64,000 nucleotides of DNA from Alopecurus myosuroides (taxonomy: Eukaryota; Streptophyta; Magnoliopsida; Poales; Poaceae). The first letter of the stretch is position 1. Each line of letters opens with the position of its first letter. The position numbers were made by a program, and so were the translations under genes. The stretch covers positions 115,948,019-116,012,018 of the forward strand of contig CM054061.1 in the NCBI GenBank assembly GCA_028641055.1. Reading direction: 5' to 3'. This document shows positions 1 through 12,215 of this stretch, piece by piece. The notes beneath the pieces were generated by a model that saw only the letters and a list, made by a program, of their open reading frames with translations, made no database searches and had not been told where the DNA came from.

Positions 1-2860
1 CGCCGTCGCTCCGTTCTCCGCCTCCTCTGCTGAATCCTTGCTGGTCACGCCTCCTTCAACATATCCCCGTCCTCCTGCTCGACCATGCCCCTGACATTCA
101 TGAGCCTCTGGTCCGACTCGATGCGCCGAGCTTCCTAGGCCTGCAGCGATTCCGCAGCCCCGGTGGTGTATGTGGTGGTCTAGTGGTGATGCGGTGTGGC
201 TCGACGCAGGTCAAGGCGTCGCTGCTATGGTGCTCCCTGTGCCGCCGCCGCTGCGGTGGTACCGCTGCTGCCCCATCTTTGATGTCGGCCGGACGGTGCT
301 ATGTCCGCAACCCCGACATCGACTAGGTCGTCTACACTGCCTCGGCTACACTTCCTCGAGGTGAAAACTCTCCTGTTACCGGCCATCGAGCCGATGAACC
401 GTGTTGGTTGTTTTCCTGGGATGCGGTGGTGGTGGTGATACTATTCCAGTCCAACCTGTGAGGCACTTGATATATCTTTAGGCTGTGTTGTGTTGTGTGA
501 TTAACTGAAGAAAATCCTCATTTTGGTCAGTGAACACTAGTTGTGCAGTACTAATGACTTAGTTGTGTTGTTATTTATTTGATAGGGAAAATACCAAGTA
601 GACTTGATACTTTTGTTTTAGATGATTACTTAATTATTGACGGTTTCTAGTGAGCAACATATCAAGCGTATACATGATCTATTCAGTTCATCGTGTTTGT
701 GACATGCACAAAGTTCTTGCTCTATATTATTTTCTTGCCTAGATGTGATGCCTACATGGTCTGGTAGTGTTTATGGTGTGGAAATTATCTAGATAGGCAT
801 CGTTGGATATACTCTTGATTTAGTTGATGTTTCTCACGATTTAAATATTATCCTTTCTTGTTCTCAAGTTGTATATGCTCGGAAATTATGTAAGTGGGTC
901 ATCCCTGCATACTTGGTGCTTTAAAGATGTCTGGGCAGCACCAAATATCTGTCCAGCAACTTATACACTCATGTTGCTTATATGCTTTCTATGCATGATT
1001 TGATACATGTGTAGGTGCTGTGAAATATCTCATCGTGTTGTTGGTGCTCTAGTTTCTGATGTTTGATAGTAAAATCGTGTGCAGTTGGATGTGATCTAGG
1101 CCCTTGCGACTCTTGTTGTTAGGGACCATGGCCCTGATGTTGCCCTTGTTGTTTGTGTTGATTTATTGACAGCTGCAGCAATTGCCCCTGTCTACTACTC
1201 ATGTTGGTGTTACTCTGAACCATTTGGTCCGAGATGCCCTAGCTGGTCACTTGATGGCTGTGTTAACAGAAGAATACCGTGACCCTTTGATTCTTATTAA
1301 TCCTGGATTTTCTTGGTAAAGCCATCTAGTGTAGGGTTGTGCTTGAGGTGCTATTTTCCTTGGAATTAGTGCCCAGCAACCCTCTGATGAGGATGCTTAT
1401 AAATTCCTTATGGATTGTAAATTTTCTTCTCCTAACTATTATGCCCATGTGCTAGCTTGTCTGACATGAAAATACCTGAGGTGCCCCACTAGGATGTACC
1501 CAGGTGCTCTTCATGCACAACAGGTTTAGTATTGTTGGTGTAATTTATAGATGTGTTAATCGCCCCTTTTTGCTATAAAACTGATACGAACAGATGATAC
1601 TTGATTTTAGTGGACCAGGTCTGTGATGCAAAGGCTGAGACCCTTATTCTTGTGAATGGATGCTTGGGAATTAACATACCTTGTTAAACATTTCCTAATT
1701 TGTGCCCAAGTGCTTAATTGTTTGCATGTTTGCATACTGAGGTGCTCTTTTAGGATGTGCCCAGGTTTTGCTCATGTAAAACATGAGCATTTTTGTGGTA
1801 TGATCTAGGATTTGTTAATTTGCCCTCTTTCGACTGTAAAACTGACAAGAACAGATCACACATGATGTTTAGTGGCCAAAGCCTGTGATGTTGTTCTGAG
1901 GCAATCTTGTGGATAAGAACATATATTATACTTGTTTTTTTTAAACCCCTATGATGAAATTAGCATAGCAACACTATGCTAGACTGAGGGAAATAAATCC
2001 TAGCCCACTTTTCTGTGCATAATTTAGCAAGATACCTTGCTAGGATGTGTGTAGAAATCACCTTAGGGTGTTAAGGTTGTGGCTGTGATTTCTTGATGGA
2101 TCTTGGCTTCTTGATCCACTTCCCCTTGAGCTATTTTCCATGTTCTGCTTGTGAGCTTGTGGTTGTGCTTCAGGTCTGCTCCTCCAGCTCCTTGCCTGGC
2201 CTTGTTGTGATCTTGCTGGATCTATTACCTGTTGATCAATTCCCAGTAGGGATTTGGGTGGTTTGGTTTGTGGTTCTATCTGTGTTGCTGGAGCTGTGTA
2301 GCTCGAGCAGTGAACAGGAGGTGAAATGGACTTGCCTCCCTCCTCTCCACGGCTGTCTGCCCTTTTATCTCTCTCCTGTAGTTGTGACAGCACAGAGGCA
2401 TGCACCTCTGTGTGAGCTGTGTGCCTGCTTCATACGGTTGAGATCTTTTGCCTGTACATGTGGTGGTATTATCCAGAGATTACCATTATTTTCACCTGCC
2501 ACTTGTATTTTCCTAGAACTCTGCCTATGATGCTGGTCTGAGGATTAATCTGATTTGATCAGATACTACATGTAATTTACTTAACCCTATGATGAGATGA
2601 GCAGTGCATCACACTGCCAATCTGAGGGTACTAATCCCCACTCACCCATCTTTTCTTTTATTTTCTTTCTTGTTGATTTTGCAGGTACAGGAGATTAATA
2701 ATTGAAGACTTATTAGGCAAGAATTAGTATAGGAATTTTATATTATAAATGTATACTTGTAATAGAACATGTAATTTTCCATTTGTTGGATTATGTAATA
2801 ACTTTGTATTATTATTTTATTATCAATAAAGTTTATTCTTTTTCTTTTACAACTTCTCTT
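1..2860 (+). other. LTR-embedded antisense gene-like unit, copy 1 (5' end cut)
   Basis: This is the first copy of the plus-strand unit described at 8100-11230. The GC-rich first exon ends at a donor-like GAG/GTGAAA at 360/361. An intron-like TG-rich stretch follows, ending in a pyrimidine tract and TTTTGCAG at 2677-2684. A short AT-rich last exon carries AATAAA at 2825-2830. The orientation is opposite to the LTR that carries it. Small ORFs (170-364 and 2093-2530) match the second copy closely, but they look like no known protein. Confidence 0.4.
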
Positions 2861-3858
2861 AATTAAATGGAATTGAAGAAAGATTTGATTATTGAATGTT
2901 TCAAACTTCATTAATAACTAATTGTTCCAATTATCAATTTGAATTCAAATTTCAAATACAAACATTCTTTTGTTTCAAATTTCGAATTGAATCCTCAAAC
3001 CAAACAACACCTAGAGGTCATGTTGAAATTCCACTCTCTTCCAATATTGGTCTCTCTCTCTCAGAATATCGATGGAACCTCGATCACTCCAGGGTCTAGT
3101 ATTTGCGAATAAGTCTTAAGTTGCCACTTCTCGCTTGATGATGTCTTAGAGTCAATTACCAATGTGTTCCTGTATAATCTAACCTAATGAAACTCTAGTG
3201 TTTAATGCCCTCAGAAATAATCTGCTTACAAGATTGATCAGGTCCTATACTCAAATTATTCTTGTATGACACCGAACACCAGGATTTCACCCTCCTCAGT
3301 TGATGTCTTCTAATCTTGGCTCCCTCCTGGTTTGCTTCTCTTGTAGACTTGGTCATGCAGGAATGTAGACAAGAGTTTGAAAAGATCACAGACAATGATC
3401 AGGGTTTAGTATTGGTTTAAGAAGGTTTGTTTCCTCGTTCAGATTCATCCTTCATTACTGATGAGATCCTCCAGTTATTCATGACTAACTTGCAGAAGTA
3501 AGATCATCAACTGTGTTTTGGATACTCACCCCTCTTCGAGTTCGAGATACCTAGTTGATTTCTCTCAAATCACTTACAGACTTGAGGTTAGGCTTGTTGA
3601 GAGTTAGTCTTGGTCACAACCAATTATGGTTTGTGTAACCAGATGATTTGGTTTCTTAAGATATTTCTTATAAAGATCACTCCAATTGTACTCTTGACCA
3701 GATGATCTAGTCCTATTTCATCATGTCAAGTGAAACATTGGTCACTTTGGTTTGTTTAAACGTTCGCGCCAAAATTTGCCGTACTTTTAGATGCATGCTT
3801 TGCAAATGCACATATTAAATTTAGATCCTTATAACTTCCCAAACACTGGGATGTTACA
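1..3858 (-). mobile_element. Partial 3' LTR of a gene-poor Gypsy-type element (long-LTR LARD)
   Basis: This block repeats 8357-12215 in direct orientation with about eight substitutions and one T indel (near 1932), so the two are LTRs of one recent insertion. Read on the minus strand the LTR starts with TGTAACATCCC at 3858 and is preceded by a purine-rich tract, the order expected for the 3' LTR of a Tekay-type Ty3/Gypsy element. The window cuts it: by comparison with the complete copy about 2.65 kb lies upstream of base 1. Its outer boundary and TSD therefore cannot be seen. Confidence 0.85.
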
Positions 3859-3872
3859 GTATCTCCTCCTTA
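3859..3872 (-). other. Polypurine tract of the long-LTR element
   Basis: On the minus strand this reads GTTAAGGAGGAGATAC and directly abuts the TGTAACATCC start of the 3' LTR. Just upstream on the minus strand is the GGGACGAAGTTC signature that commonly ends Tekay-type polyproteins. Together they fix the element's orientation and clade. Confidence 0.75.
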
Positions 3873-5689
3873 ACAAGAACTTCGTCCCGAAGTTCAACCT
3901 CTCTCACGTAAAGATAGGTAGAGAGAACTTCTGTAGACCTATGAATCTTCACATCTGTTTCTTGTGTTGAACTTGGCATGTGTATCATCTTGTCTTGATT
4001 GTTCACCTTCCACTGTCTTGTATGATAATCTAATAGTATGCCAGTTGTTAAGACAACTCTGTCTTGTTACCAGGCCTTCCTAATGGTCTCACGAAGAAAA
4101 CATGGTATTTCCACCACATAGTGGGTACCAAGTTTCGTTCTCCGATGAATATGTATGGTTTCCTATCTCTCAAAACTTTCTGAAGAACATTTGGTATCTC
4201 CACCGAGTGATGAATAACCAATAAGATTCTTCCGATACACTGGATATTGTCTATGGTTTGGACTCCATTTGATTCCGTCTAATGGTCTCAAGATAATGAT
4301 TTTTCAAAGAAACTTGTACAATGTAATGTACACTTACTTACACTCTTCTAATTAGTAAAAATATCTTCGAGTTTCCTCGAGTTTTACTTTTTTTTTCCTA
4401 TAGATGACTATAACATATTCCACTGGTTACTCCCTATGGTCCGTCTACATCTTTGGGTTTTGACTTCTACAGGGTGACTCTATAAGTTAACTTATCGACC
4501 TTCTATGTAATTCTTTCTAGGATATACTACTCATGTTATTATCTTGGCATCACTTGTGGTATATACCCATGTGTTGATAAAGTATGCCACCAACTCCAAA
4601 CAAGATGTGGAATGTGGTCCATTCCCATCAGTGGCTTCATTGATTTCTGCCTTCTTGACTTCAAGGACTTCCAGAGCTTTGATAGTTGCTTCAATCAGTT
4701 GAGATTTCAGACCGCTCTCAAACTAATCCTATACCCTCTAGATCAGTAACATCAAGATAGAACTCAATGTTTGCACATGCATCTGCACATCAGGTTCAAT
4801 CTTCATGCATAGATCTAGTCAATCAAAGATCCAAATAAAATCCAATAAATCCCAAATGCATTTATATAACACTCATGCATCAAAAGCCTGTGAAACAATT
4901 GTACTTTGAGTAGAACATCTCAAGTACCAAGGCTCTTAAATTCTATACACTACAAGTAGGTATATAGTACTTCATAATCCTAATCTACACAACCACTCTT
5001 TGCCCAGGTAATTACTCCAATTGCATGCCTTATTGCAATGGAATAAACCAAGACAAAATGATCCTATAGTAGTTGTTGTCTAACTTAGTTCCATATAGGA
5101 CTAAGTATTATGTAATTTAGTTACTTCATCTTGATCATGATAAGCTTCTCAGGGTATCTGTTGATCCTTCCTGGTGTTGATCATACTGTAGGAGTAGTAA
5201 TGTAGCTTCCATCAATGCTGATGCCTTCTCCTAATTCTATTCTATGCTATAGTGATTCACCTCTGGACTTGATAACTAAGGATATAGTATATACCCCATA
5301 GTTACCATGGTTTAATGACAGTTCAGGATTATCAAATATTCCTAATTTATGACTCCTAAATTTACTCTATATCACATTCTACTCCATCCTATACATTCAT
5401 AGAATGGGGTAATCATTACTTTGACTTAATCATCTCTCACTATGTCAGAATTATTTTTCTTAATGGAACTAGTACTTACTAAACTTCTAACTATTCATAC
5501 CTAGGTATAAAGAAAATAGATAAGTAGATTACTCAAGTTGAGTAATGATAATTCTATACAAGTATGATTATATCATTCTCAAGTGAATGATCATCATAGT
5601 TGTAGAAAATATGGTTTAGATAAGATGGCTTCCTATAGTCTTTACAAACCTACAGATCTCCTAAAAGGTTTTAAACCTAAGATCGCTTC

Positions 5690-5701
5690 GCTCTGATACC
5701 A
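5690..5701 (-). other. Primer binding site (initiator Met tRNA type)
   Basis: The minus strand reads TGGTATCAGAGC, the classic plant primer site complementary to the 3' end of tRNA-iMet. It sits two bases inside the LTR end (...CACCACA at 5704). This shows that the LTR to the right, 5704-12215, is the 5' LTR of a minus-strand element. Confidence 0.85.
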
Positions 5702-8099
5702 TCTGTGGTGACCCAACACACCACTGCATGTGTAGTGCGCAAGTCGGTGACATAATACTCACGGAAGGACTTATCCGTGAATATTACATCTCTCATAGTG
5801 GTACAACAGAAACACAGCGGGTCCAAGCAAAGCTATAGGATACAAACTTCATTACAAAATCTTGAGAATCTCCTTGATGAATCAAGAAGATCTCCTGCAA
5901 ATGAAACATCAGCAGAAGCAATTCGCAGCTCCAAGCCGGAGAAGAACTCTCGCTCAGAACTAAACCACTACGGCGGATGTCAGCCCTAATCTATGGCTTA
6001 TAACTACTAAGTCCAAGAATGGACTCTACCTACACCTTGATAGCTTCTCCTCCACCAGCGCTGTCGATGATGATGCTTTACCGACTAAGTAGTAGATCAC
6101 TCCACCTAGCTCCCTTAAACAGCGATGGCTTCTCGATGACAACTTCAATAGGGCTTCAACTCTAAGCAAGGGGTCAAACGGGATAGAATGAGTAACGAGC
6201 GTTACTCAGCAAGTTCATGATATATAGTGGGTGGTTTGATGCACTAACTACAGCTTTAGACTCGAAAGAGTCATAAGCTAATGCAAGGTTTTGTAAAACT
6301 TTCTTCAAGAGGTTGCTTTTAATTCTGAAAACTATGCCCGCCAGATCTTCACAGGATTAGAACTTTCATGGAGTTGCCTTTCCTGCGGCGTTCGCAGCTC
6401 CTTCCCGGAACAAGGGGTAACATGTCACATCCTGTTACACTCTGCAGAGGTGCGTTACTTTACCCATGGACGACCAAGACCATGTTGCACAACCAGGCTC
6501 GAGATCCTGTCCACTCCCACTCAGGTGTGGGGCCCGGTAGTTGGTCCAAGCCAAACCGTGCTTCTCCGCACAACGCATGCCCACCCATTTCTGCCAGCAG
6601 GTTGAACGCCTGATTCCACCCCTCACGATGGAGATCTACGCGCCCCTGGCAGACACTCATAGACTCCAGAGTCCGTGGGACGTAAGGGCTCCCACCCATA
6701 TGCATGTAGTCTCGCAAGACCTACAGCGTACGTCTCTGGCAGTCCGTTGACATGCGAACGAGAAAAGTATCACGGCTGACTTACTCCCCCCACAAAAGAT
6801 CCATGGTCAACGCTAATTTACGGCGCAAGAATCCTGACGGCAGTTGTTGTTAATTCCTAGGTAATACGTTCCCGTGCAGATGGAACCTTCCTTTGACCTA
6901 TTCATCTTACCATGGTTCCATCCGCCCACCATATAGAACACTACCACTCGGGTAGTCATTCAAGTAGTCATATTATTATAAAAATAGGATCATGCATTCT
7001 TTTGAGAATAGGTGATAATACGATAGGGTTTTTGCAATTAGTTTGTTATGAAGTACTGCAAAGGACATGAGGAAGTGATGAACTTGCCTGAGATTTAAAT
7101 GACCATAATATTCCATGTTTTCGGGGTTCGAGGGTCTCGTGGAAAACTCCAAGATCTGAAAGATTGCAAAGTAGTCCCGGTAAGGGCTACTGGAAAACTG
7201 GCAAGATGCTATTATGCATAGTAATGAGATGCCTCGTGATTTACTCAAGAATACCCAAGCTTAAATGATTAAGCTTATTTTTACGTTGATTCGATTTCAT
7301 TAGGTTTAGTTGACTTAGAGTTGTTGTATTACTTCTTGTGGGGATGACTTACTTCACTTAAAGAGTTGATAATAAGTTGGTATAGTTTTCATGGAGTTTT
7401 AGGGTTTTACATTCTTTACTTGATTATTAAAATTTCAAAATGTTATGCATTTATGTCTTGAGTACTTATCACTTTCATTTTAGTAGTAAGGTAATATCAC
7501 TTTTAAGAGTAATTCTTAAAGGAAATATTAACAAAGTTTATTACGATTTTGAAATAATACTTAAGTGAAATTAATGTTTCGGAATACCTAACTTTTAATG
7601 ACATAATAAGGTTTTAGTAAAAATAGTGATCATATTTTATTAAGTCTTAGATTTACTTTAGCACTTAGAATTACTTGGAATTCTTATTAAAAAACCCATG
7701 AAACAAGTAATAAATATTAGATTTATTTTAAAATATTTTAGGATATCTCCTTAGTAATAACAATAGGTTTTTTTTTTATTTGGGAGAATATTGGTTTCAT
7801 AACTTTAAACTTAATCTATTGAGGTTAATTTCTTTTAAGAATACCATTTAATTATATTTAATTTTGAGTAGTAAAAATCCTCTTTATACACTTCCCACAC
7901 TAAGGTTCTAACTTTTGATTTTCTATTTATCTCTCTTATGGGACTTTTAGAATAACTTCAGTTGGATTTAATAACTATCAATTATTGAAGGTGTTTTTTT
8001 TTAAAGGGAAAAAATAGCTGATTTACTTCATTGGGTCCAATTGGTTACGGGAATGGGTAATGGGCCAAGTATGTGTGTACGTACACATAGGGATGGCCA

Positions 8100-11000
8100 A
8101 GTGAATCACCTACACGTACAGGAAGAAGACATCACACGAGGACCTCTCCTTTCTCGTTCCCCTGCCTCACCACGCTCCTCTTCTCCCCTGCGATGCCGTC
8201 GCCGCCCCCTCTGCTCCGGCCAACTCTGGCCCTTGCCGGCGATGCCGCTTCGCGGAGAGGCTCCGCCGTATCACCTCCACTGGATCCTCCCCGCCGATTC
8301 GTTCCCAGCGCTCCAATCGAGCTTGCTCGCGGAACCCTAGCCATGCGGCTCGAGCTCGCCGTCGCTCCGTTCTCCGCCTCCTCTGCTGAATCCTTGCTGG
8401 TCACGCCTCCTTCAACATATCCCCGTCCTCCTGCTCGACCATGCCCCTGACATTCATGAGCCTCTGGTCCGACTCGATGCGCCGAGCTTCCTAGGCCTGC
8501 AGCGATTCCGCAGCCCCGGTGGTGTATGTGGTGGTCTAGTGGTGATGCGGTGTGGCTCGACGCAGGTCAAGGCGTCGCTGCTATGGTGCTCCCTGTGCCG
8601 CCGCCGCTGCGGTGGTACCGCTGCTGCCCCATCTTTGATGTCGGCCGGACGGTGCTATGTCCGCAACCCCGACATCGACTAGGTCGTCTACACTGCCTCG
8701 GCTACACTTCCTCGAGGTGAAAACTCTCCTGTTACCGGCCATCGAGCCGATGAACCGTGTTGGTTGTTCTCCTAGGATGCGGTGGTGGTGGTGATACTAT
8801 TCCAGTCCAACCTGTGAGGCACTTGATATATCTTTAGGCTGTGTTGTGTTGTGTGATTAACTGAAGAAAATCCTCATTTTGGTCAGTGAACACTAGTTGT
8901 GCAGTACTAATGACTTAGTTGTGTTGTTATTTATTTGATAGGGAAAATACCAAGTAGACTTGATACTTTTGTTTTAGATGATTACTTAATTATTGACGGT
9001 TTCTAGTGAGCAACATATCAAGCGTATACATGATCTATTCAGTTCATCGTGTTTGTGACATGCACAAAGTTCTTGCTCTATATTATTTTCTTGCCTAGAT
9101 GTGATGCCTACATGGTCTGGTAGTGTTTATGGTGTGGAAATTATCTAGATAGGCATCGTTGGATATACTCTTGATTTAGTTGATGTTTCTCACGATTTAA
9201 ATATTATCCTTTCTTGTTCTCAAGTTGTATATGCTCGGAAATTATGTAAGTGGGTCATCCCTGCATACTTGGTGCTTTAAAGATGTCTGGGCAGCACCAA
9301 ATATCTGTCCAGCAACTTATACACTCATGTTGCTTATATGCTTTCTATGCATGATTTGATACATGTGTAGGTGCTGTGAAATATCTCATCGTGTTGTTGG
9401 TGCTCTAGTTTCTGATGTTTGATAGTAAAATCGTGTGCAGTTGGATGTGATCTAGGCCCTTGCGACTCTTGTTGTTAGGGACCATGGCCCTGATGTTGCC
9501 CTTGTTGTTTGTGTTGATTTATTGACAGCTGCAGCAATTGCCCCTGTCTACTACTCATGTTGGTGTTACTCTGAACCATTTGGTCCGAGATGCCCTAGCT
9601 GGTCACTTGATGGCTGTGTTAACAGAAGAATACCGTGGCCCTTTGATTCTTATTAATCCTGGATTTTCTTGGTAAAGCCATCTAGTGTAGGGTTGTGCTT
9701 GAGGTGCTATTTTCCTTGGAATTAGTGCCCAGCAACCCTCTGATGAGGATGCTTATAAATTCCCTATGGATTGTAAATTTTCTTCTCCTAACTATTATGC
9801 CCATGTGCTAGCTTGTCTGACATGAAAATACCTGAGGTGCCCCACTAGGATGTACCCAGGTGCTCTTCATGCACAACAGGTTTAGTATTGTTGGTGTAAT
9901 TTATAGATGTGTTAATCGCCCCTTTTTGCTATAAAACTGATACGAACAGATGATACTTGATTTTAGTGGACCAGGTCTGTGATGCAAAGGCTGAGACCCT
10001 TATTCTTGTGAATGGATGCTTGGGAATTAACATACCTTGTTAAACATTTCCTAATTTGTGCCCAAGTGCTTAATTGTTTGCATGTTTGCATACTGAGGTG
10101 CTCTTTTAGGATGTGCCCAGGTTTTGCTCATGTAAAACATGAGTATTTTTGTGGTATGATCTAGGATTTGTTAATTTGCCCTCCTTCGACTGTAAAACTG
10201 ACAAGAACAGATCACACATGATGTTTAGTGGCCAAAGCCTGTGATGTTGTTCTGAGGCAATCTTGTGGATAAGAACATATATTATACTTGTTTTTTTTTA
10301 AACCCCTATGATGAAATTAGCATAGCAACACTATGCTAGACTGAGGGAAATAAATCCTAGCCCACTTTTCTGTGCATAATTTAGCAAGATACCTTGCTAG
10401 GATGTGTGTAGAAATCACCTTAGGGTGTTAAGGTTGTGGCTGTGATTTCTTGATGGATCTTGGCTTCTTGATCCACTTCCCCTTGAGCTATTTTCCATGT
10501 TCTGCTTGTGAGCTTGTGGTTGTGCTTCAGGTCTGCTCCTCCAGCTCCTTGCCTGGCCTTGTTGTGATCTTGCTGGATCTATTACCTGTTGATCAATTCC
10601 CAGTAGGGATTTGGGTGGTTTGGTTTGTGGTTCTATCTGTGTTGCTGGAGCTGTGTAGCTCGAGCAGTGAACAGGAGGTGAAATGGACTTGCCTCCCTCC
10701 TCTCCACGGCTGTCTGCCCTTTTATCTCTCTCCTGTAGTTGTGACAGCACAGAGGCATGCACCTCTGTGTGAGCTGTGTGCCTGCTTCATACGGTTGAGA
10801 TCTTTTGCCTGTACATGTGGTGGTATTATCCAGAGATTACCATTATTTTCACCTGCCACTTGTATTTTCCTAGAACTCTGCCTATGATGCTGGTCTGAGG
10901 ATTAATCTGATTTGATCAGATACTACATGTAATTTACTTAACCCTATGATGAGATGAGCAGTGCATCACACTGCCAATCTGAGGGTACTAATCCCCACTC

Positions 11001-11230
11001 ACCCATCTTTTCTTTTATTTTCTTTCTTGTTGATTTTGCAGGTACAGGAGATTAATAATTGAAGACTTATTAGGCAAGAATTAGTATAGGAATTTTATAT
11101 TATAAATGTATACTTGTAATAGAACATGTAATTTTCCATTTGTTGGATTATGTAATAACTTTGTATTATTATTTTATTATCAATAAAGTTTATTCTTTTT
11201 CTTTTACAACTTCTCTTAATTAAATGGAAT
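8100..11230 (+). other. LTR-embedded antisense gene-like unit, copy 2 (complete)
   Basis: Inside the LTR, on the opposite strand to its transcription, lies a stretch built like a small plant gene. It has a GC-rich leader with pyrimidine-rich sequence (8140-8190) and an ATG at 8193 opening an 85-residue Pro/Ala-rich frame. A donor-like GAG/GTGAAA follows at 8716/8717. Then come about 2.3 kb of T/G-rich intron-like DNA, an acceptor at 11033-11041 (TTTTGCAG), a short last exon, and AATAAA at 11182-11187. No frame continues convincingly across the junction, so it may be a non-coding transcript or a captured gene fragment. Splicing and transcription are inferred from sequence shape only. The alternative is that this is ordinary LTR sequence with chance splice-like sites. 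Confidence 0.45.
11182..11187 (+). terminator. AATAAA polyadenylation signal of the embedded unit
   Basis: A canonical AATAAA lies in a T-rich stretch about 140 bases after the proposed last splice acceptor. It is repeated at 2825-2830 in the other LTR. It is on the strand opposite to the retroelement's own transcript. Confidence 0.45.
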
Positions 11231-12215
11231 TGAAGAAAGATTTGATTATTGAATGTTTCAAACTTCATTAATAACTAATTGTTCCAATTATCAATTTGAA
11301 TTCAAATTTCAAATACAAACATTCTTTTGTTTCAAATTTCGAATTGAATCCTCAAACCAAACCACACCTAGAGGTCATGTTGAAATTCCACTCTCTTCCA
11401 ATATTGGTCTCTCTCTCTCAGAATATCGATGGAACCTCGATCACTCCAGGGTCTAGTATTTGCGAATAAGTCTTAAGTTGCCACTTCTCGCTTGATGATG
11501 TCTTAGAGTCAATTACCAATGTGTTCCTGTATAATCTAACCTAATGAAACTCTAGTGTTTAATGCCCTCAGAAATAATCTGCTTACAAGATTGATCAGGT
11601 CCTGTACTCAAATTATTCTTGTATGACACCGAACACCAGGATTTCACCCTCCTCAGTTGATGTCTTCTAATCTTGGCTCCCTCCTGGTTTGCTTCTCTTG
11701 TAGACTTGGTCATGCAGGAATGTAGACAAGAGTTTGAAAAGATCACAGACAATGATCAGGGTTTAGTATTGGTTTAAGAAGGTTTGTTTCCTCGTTCAGA
11801 TTCATCCTTCATTACTGATGAGATCCTCCAGTTATTCATGACTAACTTGCAGAAGTAAGATCATCAACTGTGTTTTGGATACTCACCCCTCTTCGAGTTC
11901 GAGATACCTAGTTGATTTCTCTCAAATCACTTACAGACTTGAGGTTAGGCTTGTTGAGAGTTAGTCTTGGTCACAACCAATTATGGTTTGTGTAACCAGA
12001 TGATTTGGTTTCTTAAGATATTTCTTATAAAGATCACTCCAATTGTACTCTTGACCAGATGATCTAGTCCTATTTCATCATGTCAAGTGAAACATTGGTC
12101 ACTTTGGTTTGTTTAAACGTTCGCGCCAAAATTTGCCGTACTTTTAGATGCATGCTTTGCAAATGCACATATTAAATTTAGATCCTTATAACTTCCCAAA
12201 CACTGGGATGTTACA

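Larger units (their letters stand above)
3859..5703 (-). mobile_element. Internal domain of the long-LTR element; no recognisable gag or pol
   Basis: The internal domain between the LTRs is only 1845 bp and AT-rich, with no reading frame resembling gag, protease, RT or integrase on either strand. Only the two priming sites, and the GGGACGAAGTTC remnant near the polypurine tract, look like a Gypsy element. By definition it is non-autonomous, like the LARDs described in barley and relatives. It would need proteins from an autonomous Tekay-type relative. I see nothing else in this stretch. Confidence 0.7.
5704..12215 (-). mobile_element. Complete 5' LTR, about 6.5 kb, of the long-LTR element
   Basis: On the plus strand it runs from TGTGGTGACCC (5704) to GGGATGTTACA (12215), so on the minus strand it starts TGTAACATCCC and ends GGGTCACCACA. 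The left edge is fixed by the primer site and the right edge by the end of identity with the partial copy at 3858. The next five bases, GTCAG (12216-12220), are the candidate target duplication; its partner is off the window. At 6512 bp the LTR is much longer than the internal domain. It comprises an LTR-like part (5704-7260), an AT-rich part (7260-8030) and an embedded gene-like unit (about 8100-11230). A final part runs to 12215. Confidence 0.8.

Noticed and set aside
170..364. 64-codon frame, repeated exactly at 8526-8720
   Set aside because: Its exact repetition only reflects LTR identity. No domain, no conserved start context; it lies across the proposed donor site, so I treat it as part of the embedded unit, not as a gene.
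2058..2405. 115-codon minus-strand frame, identical in both LTRs
   Set aside because: Low-complexity Ser/Gln/Pro content; it is the reverse of the T/G-rich intron-like stretch and matches nothing known.
1..12215. The 8.36-kb direct repeat as a segmental tandem duplication
   Set aside because: Primer site, polypurine tract and TG/CA ends fit LTRs around an internal domain, and identity stops exactly at the LTR terminus TGTTACA in both copies.
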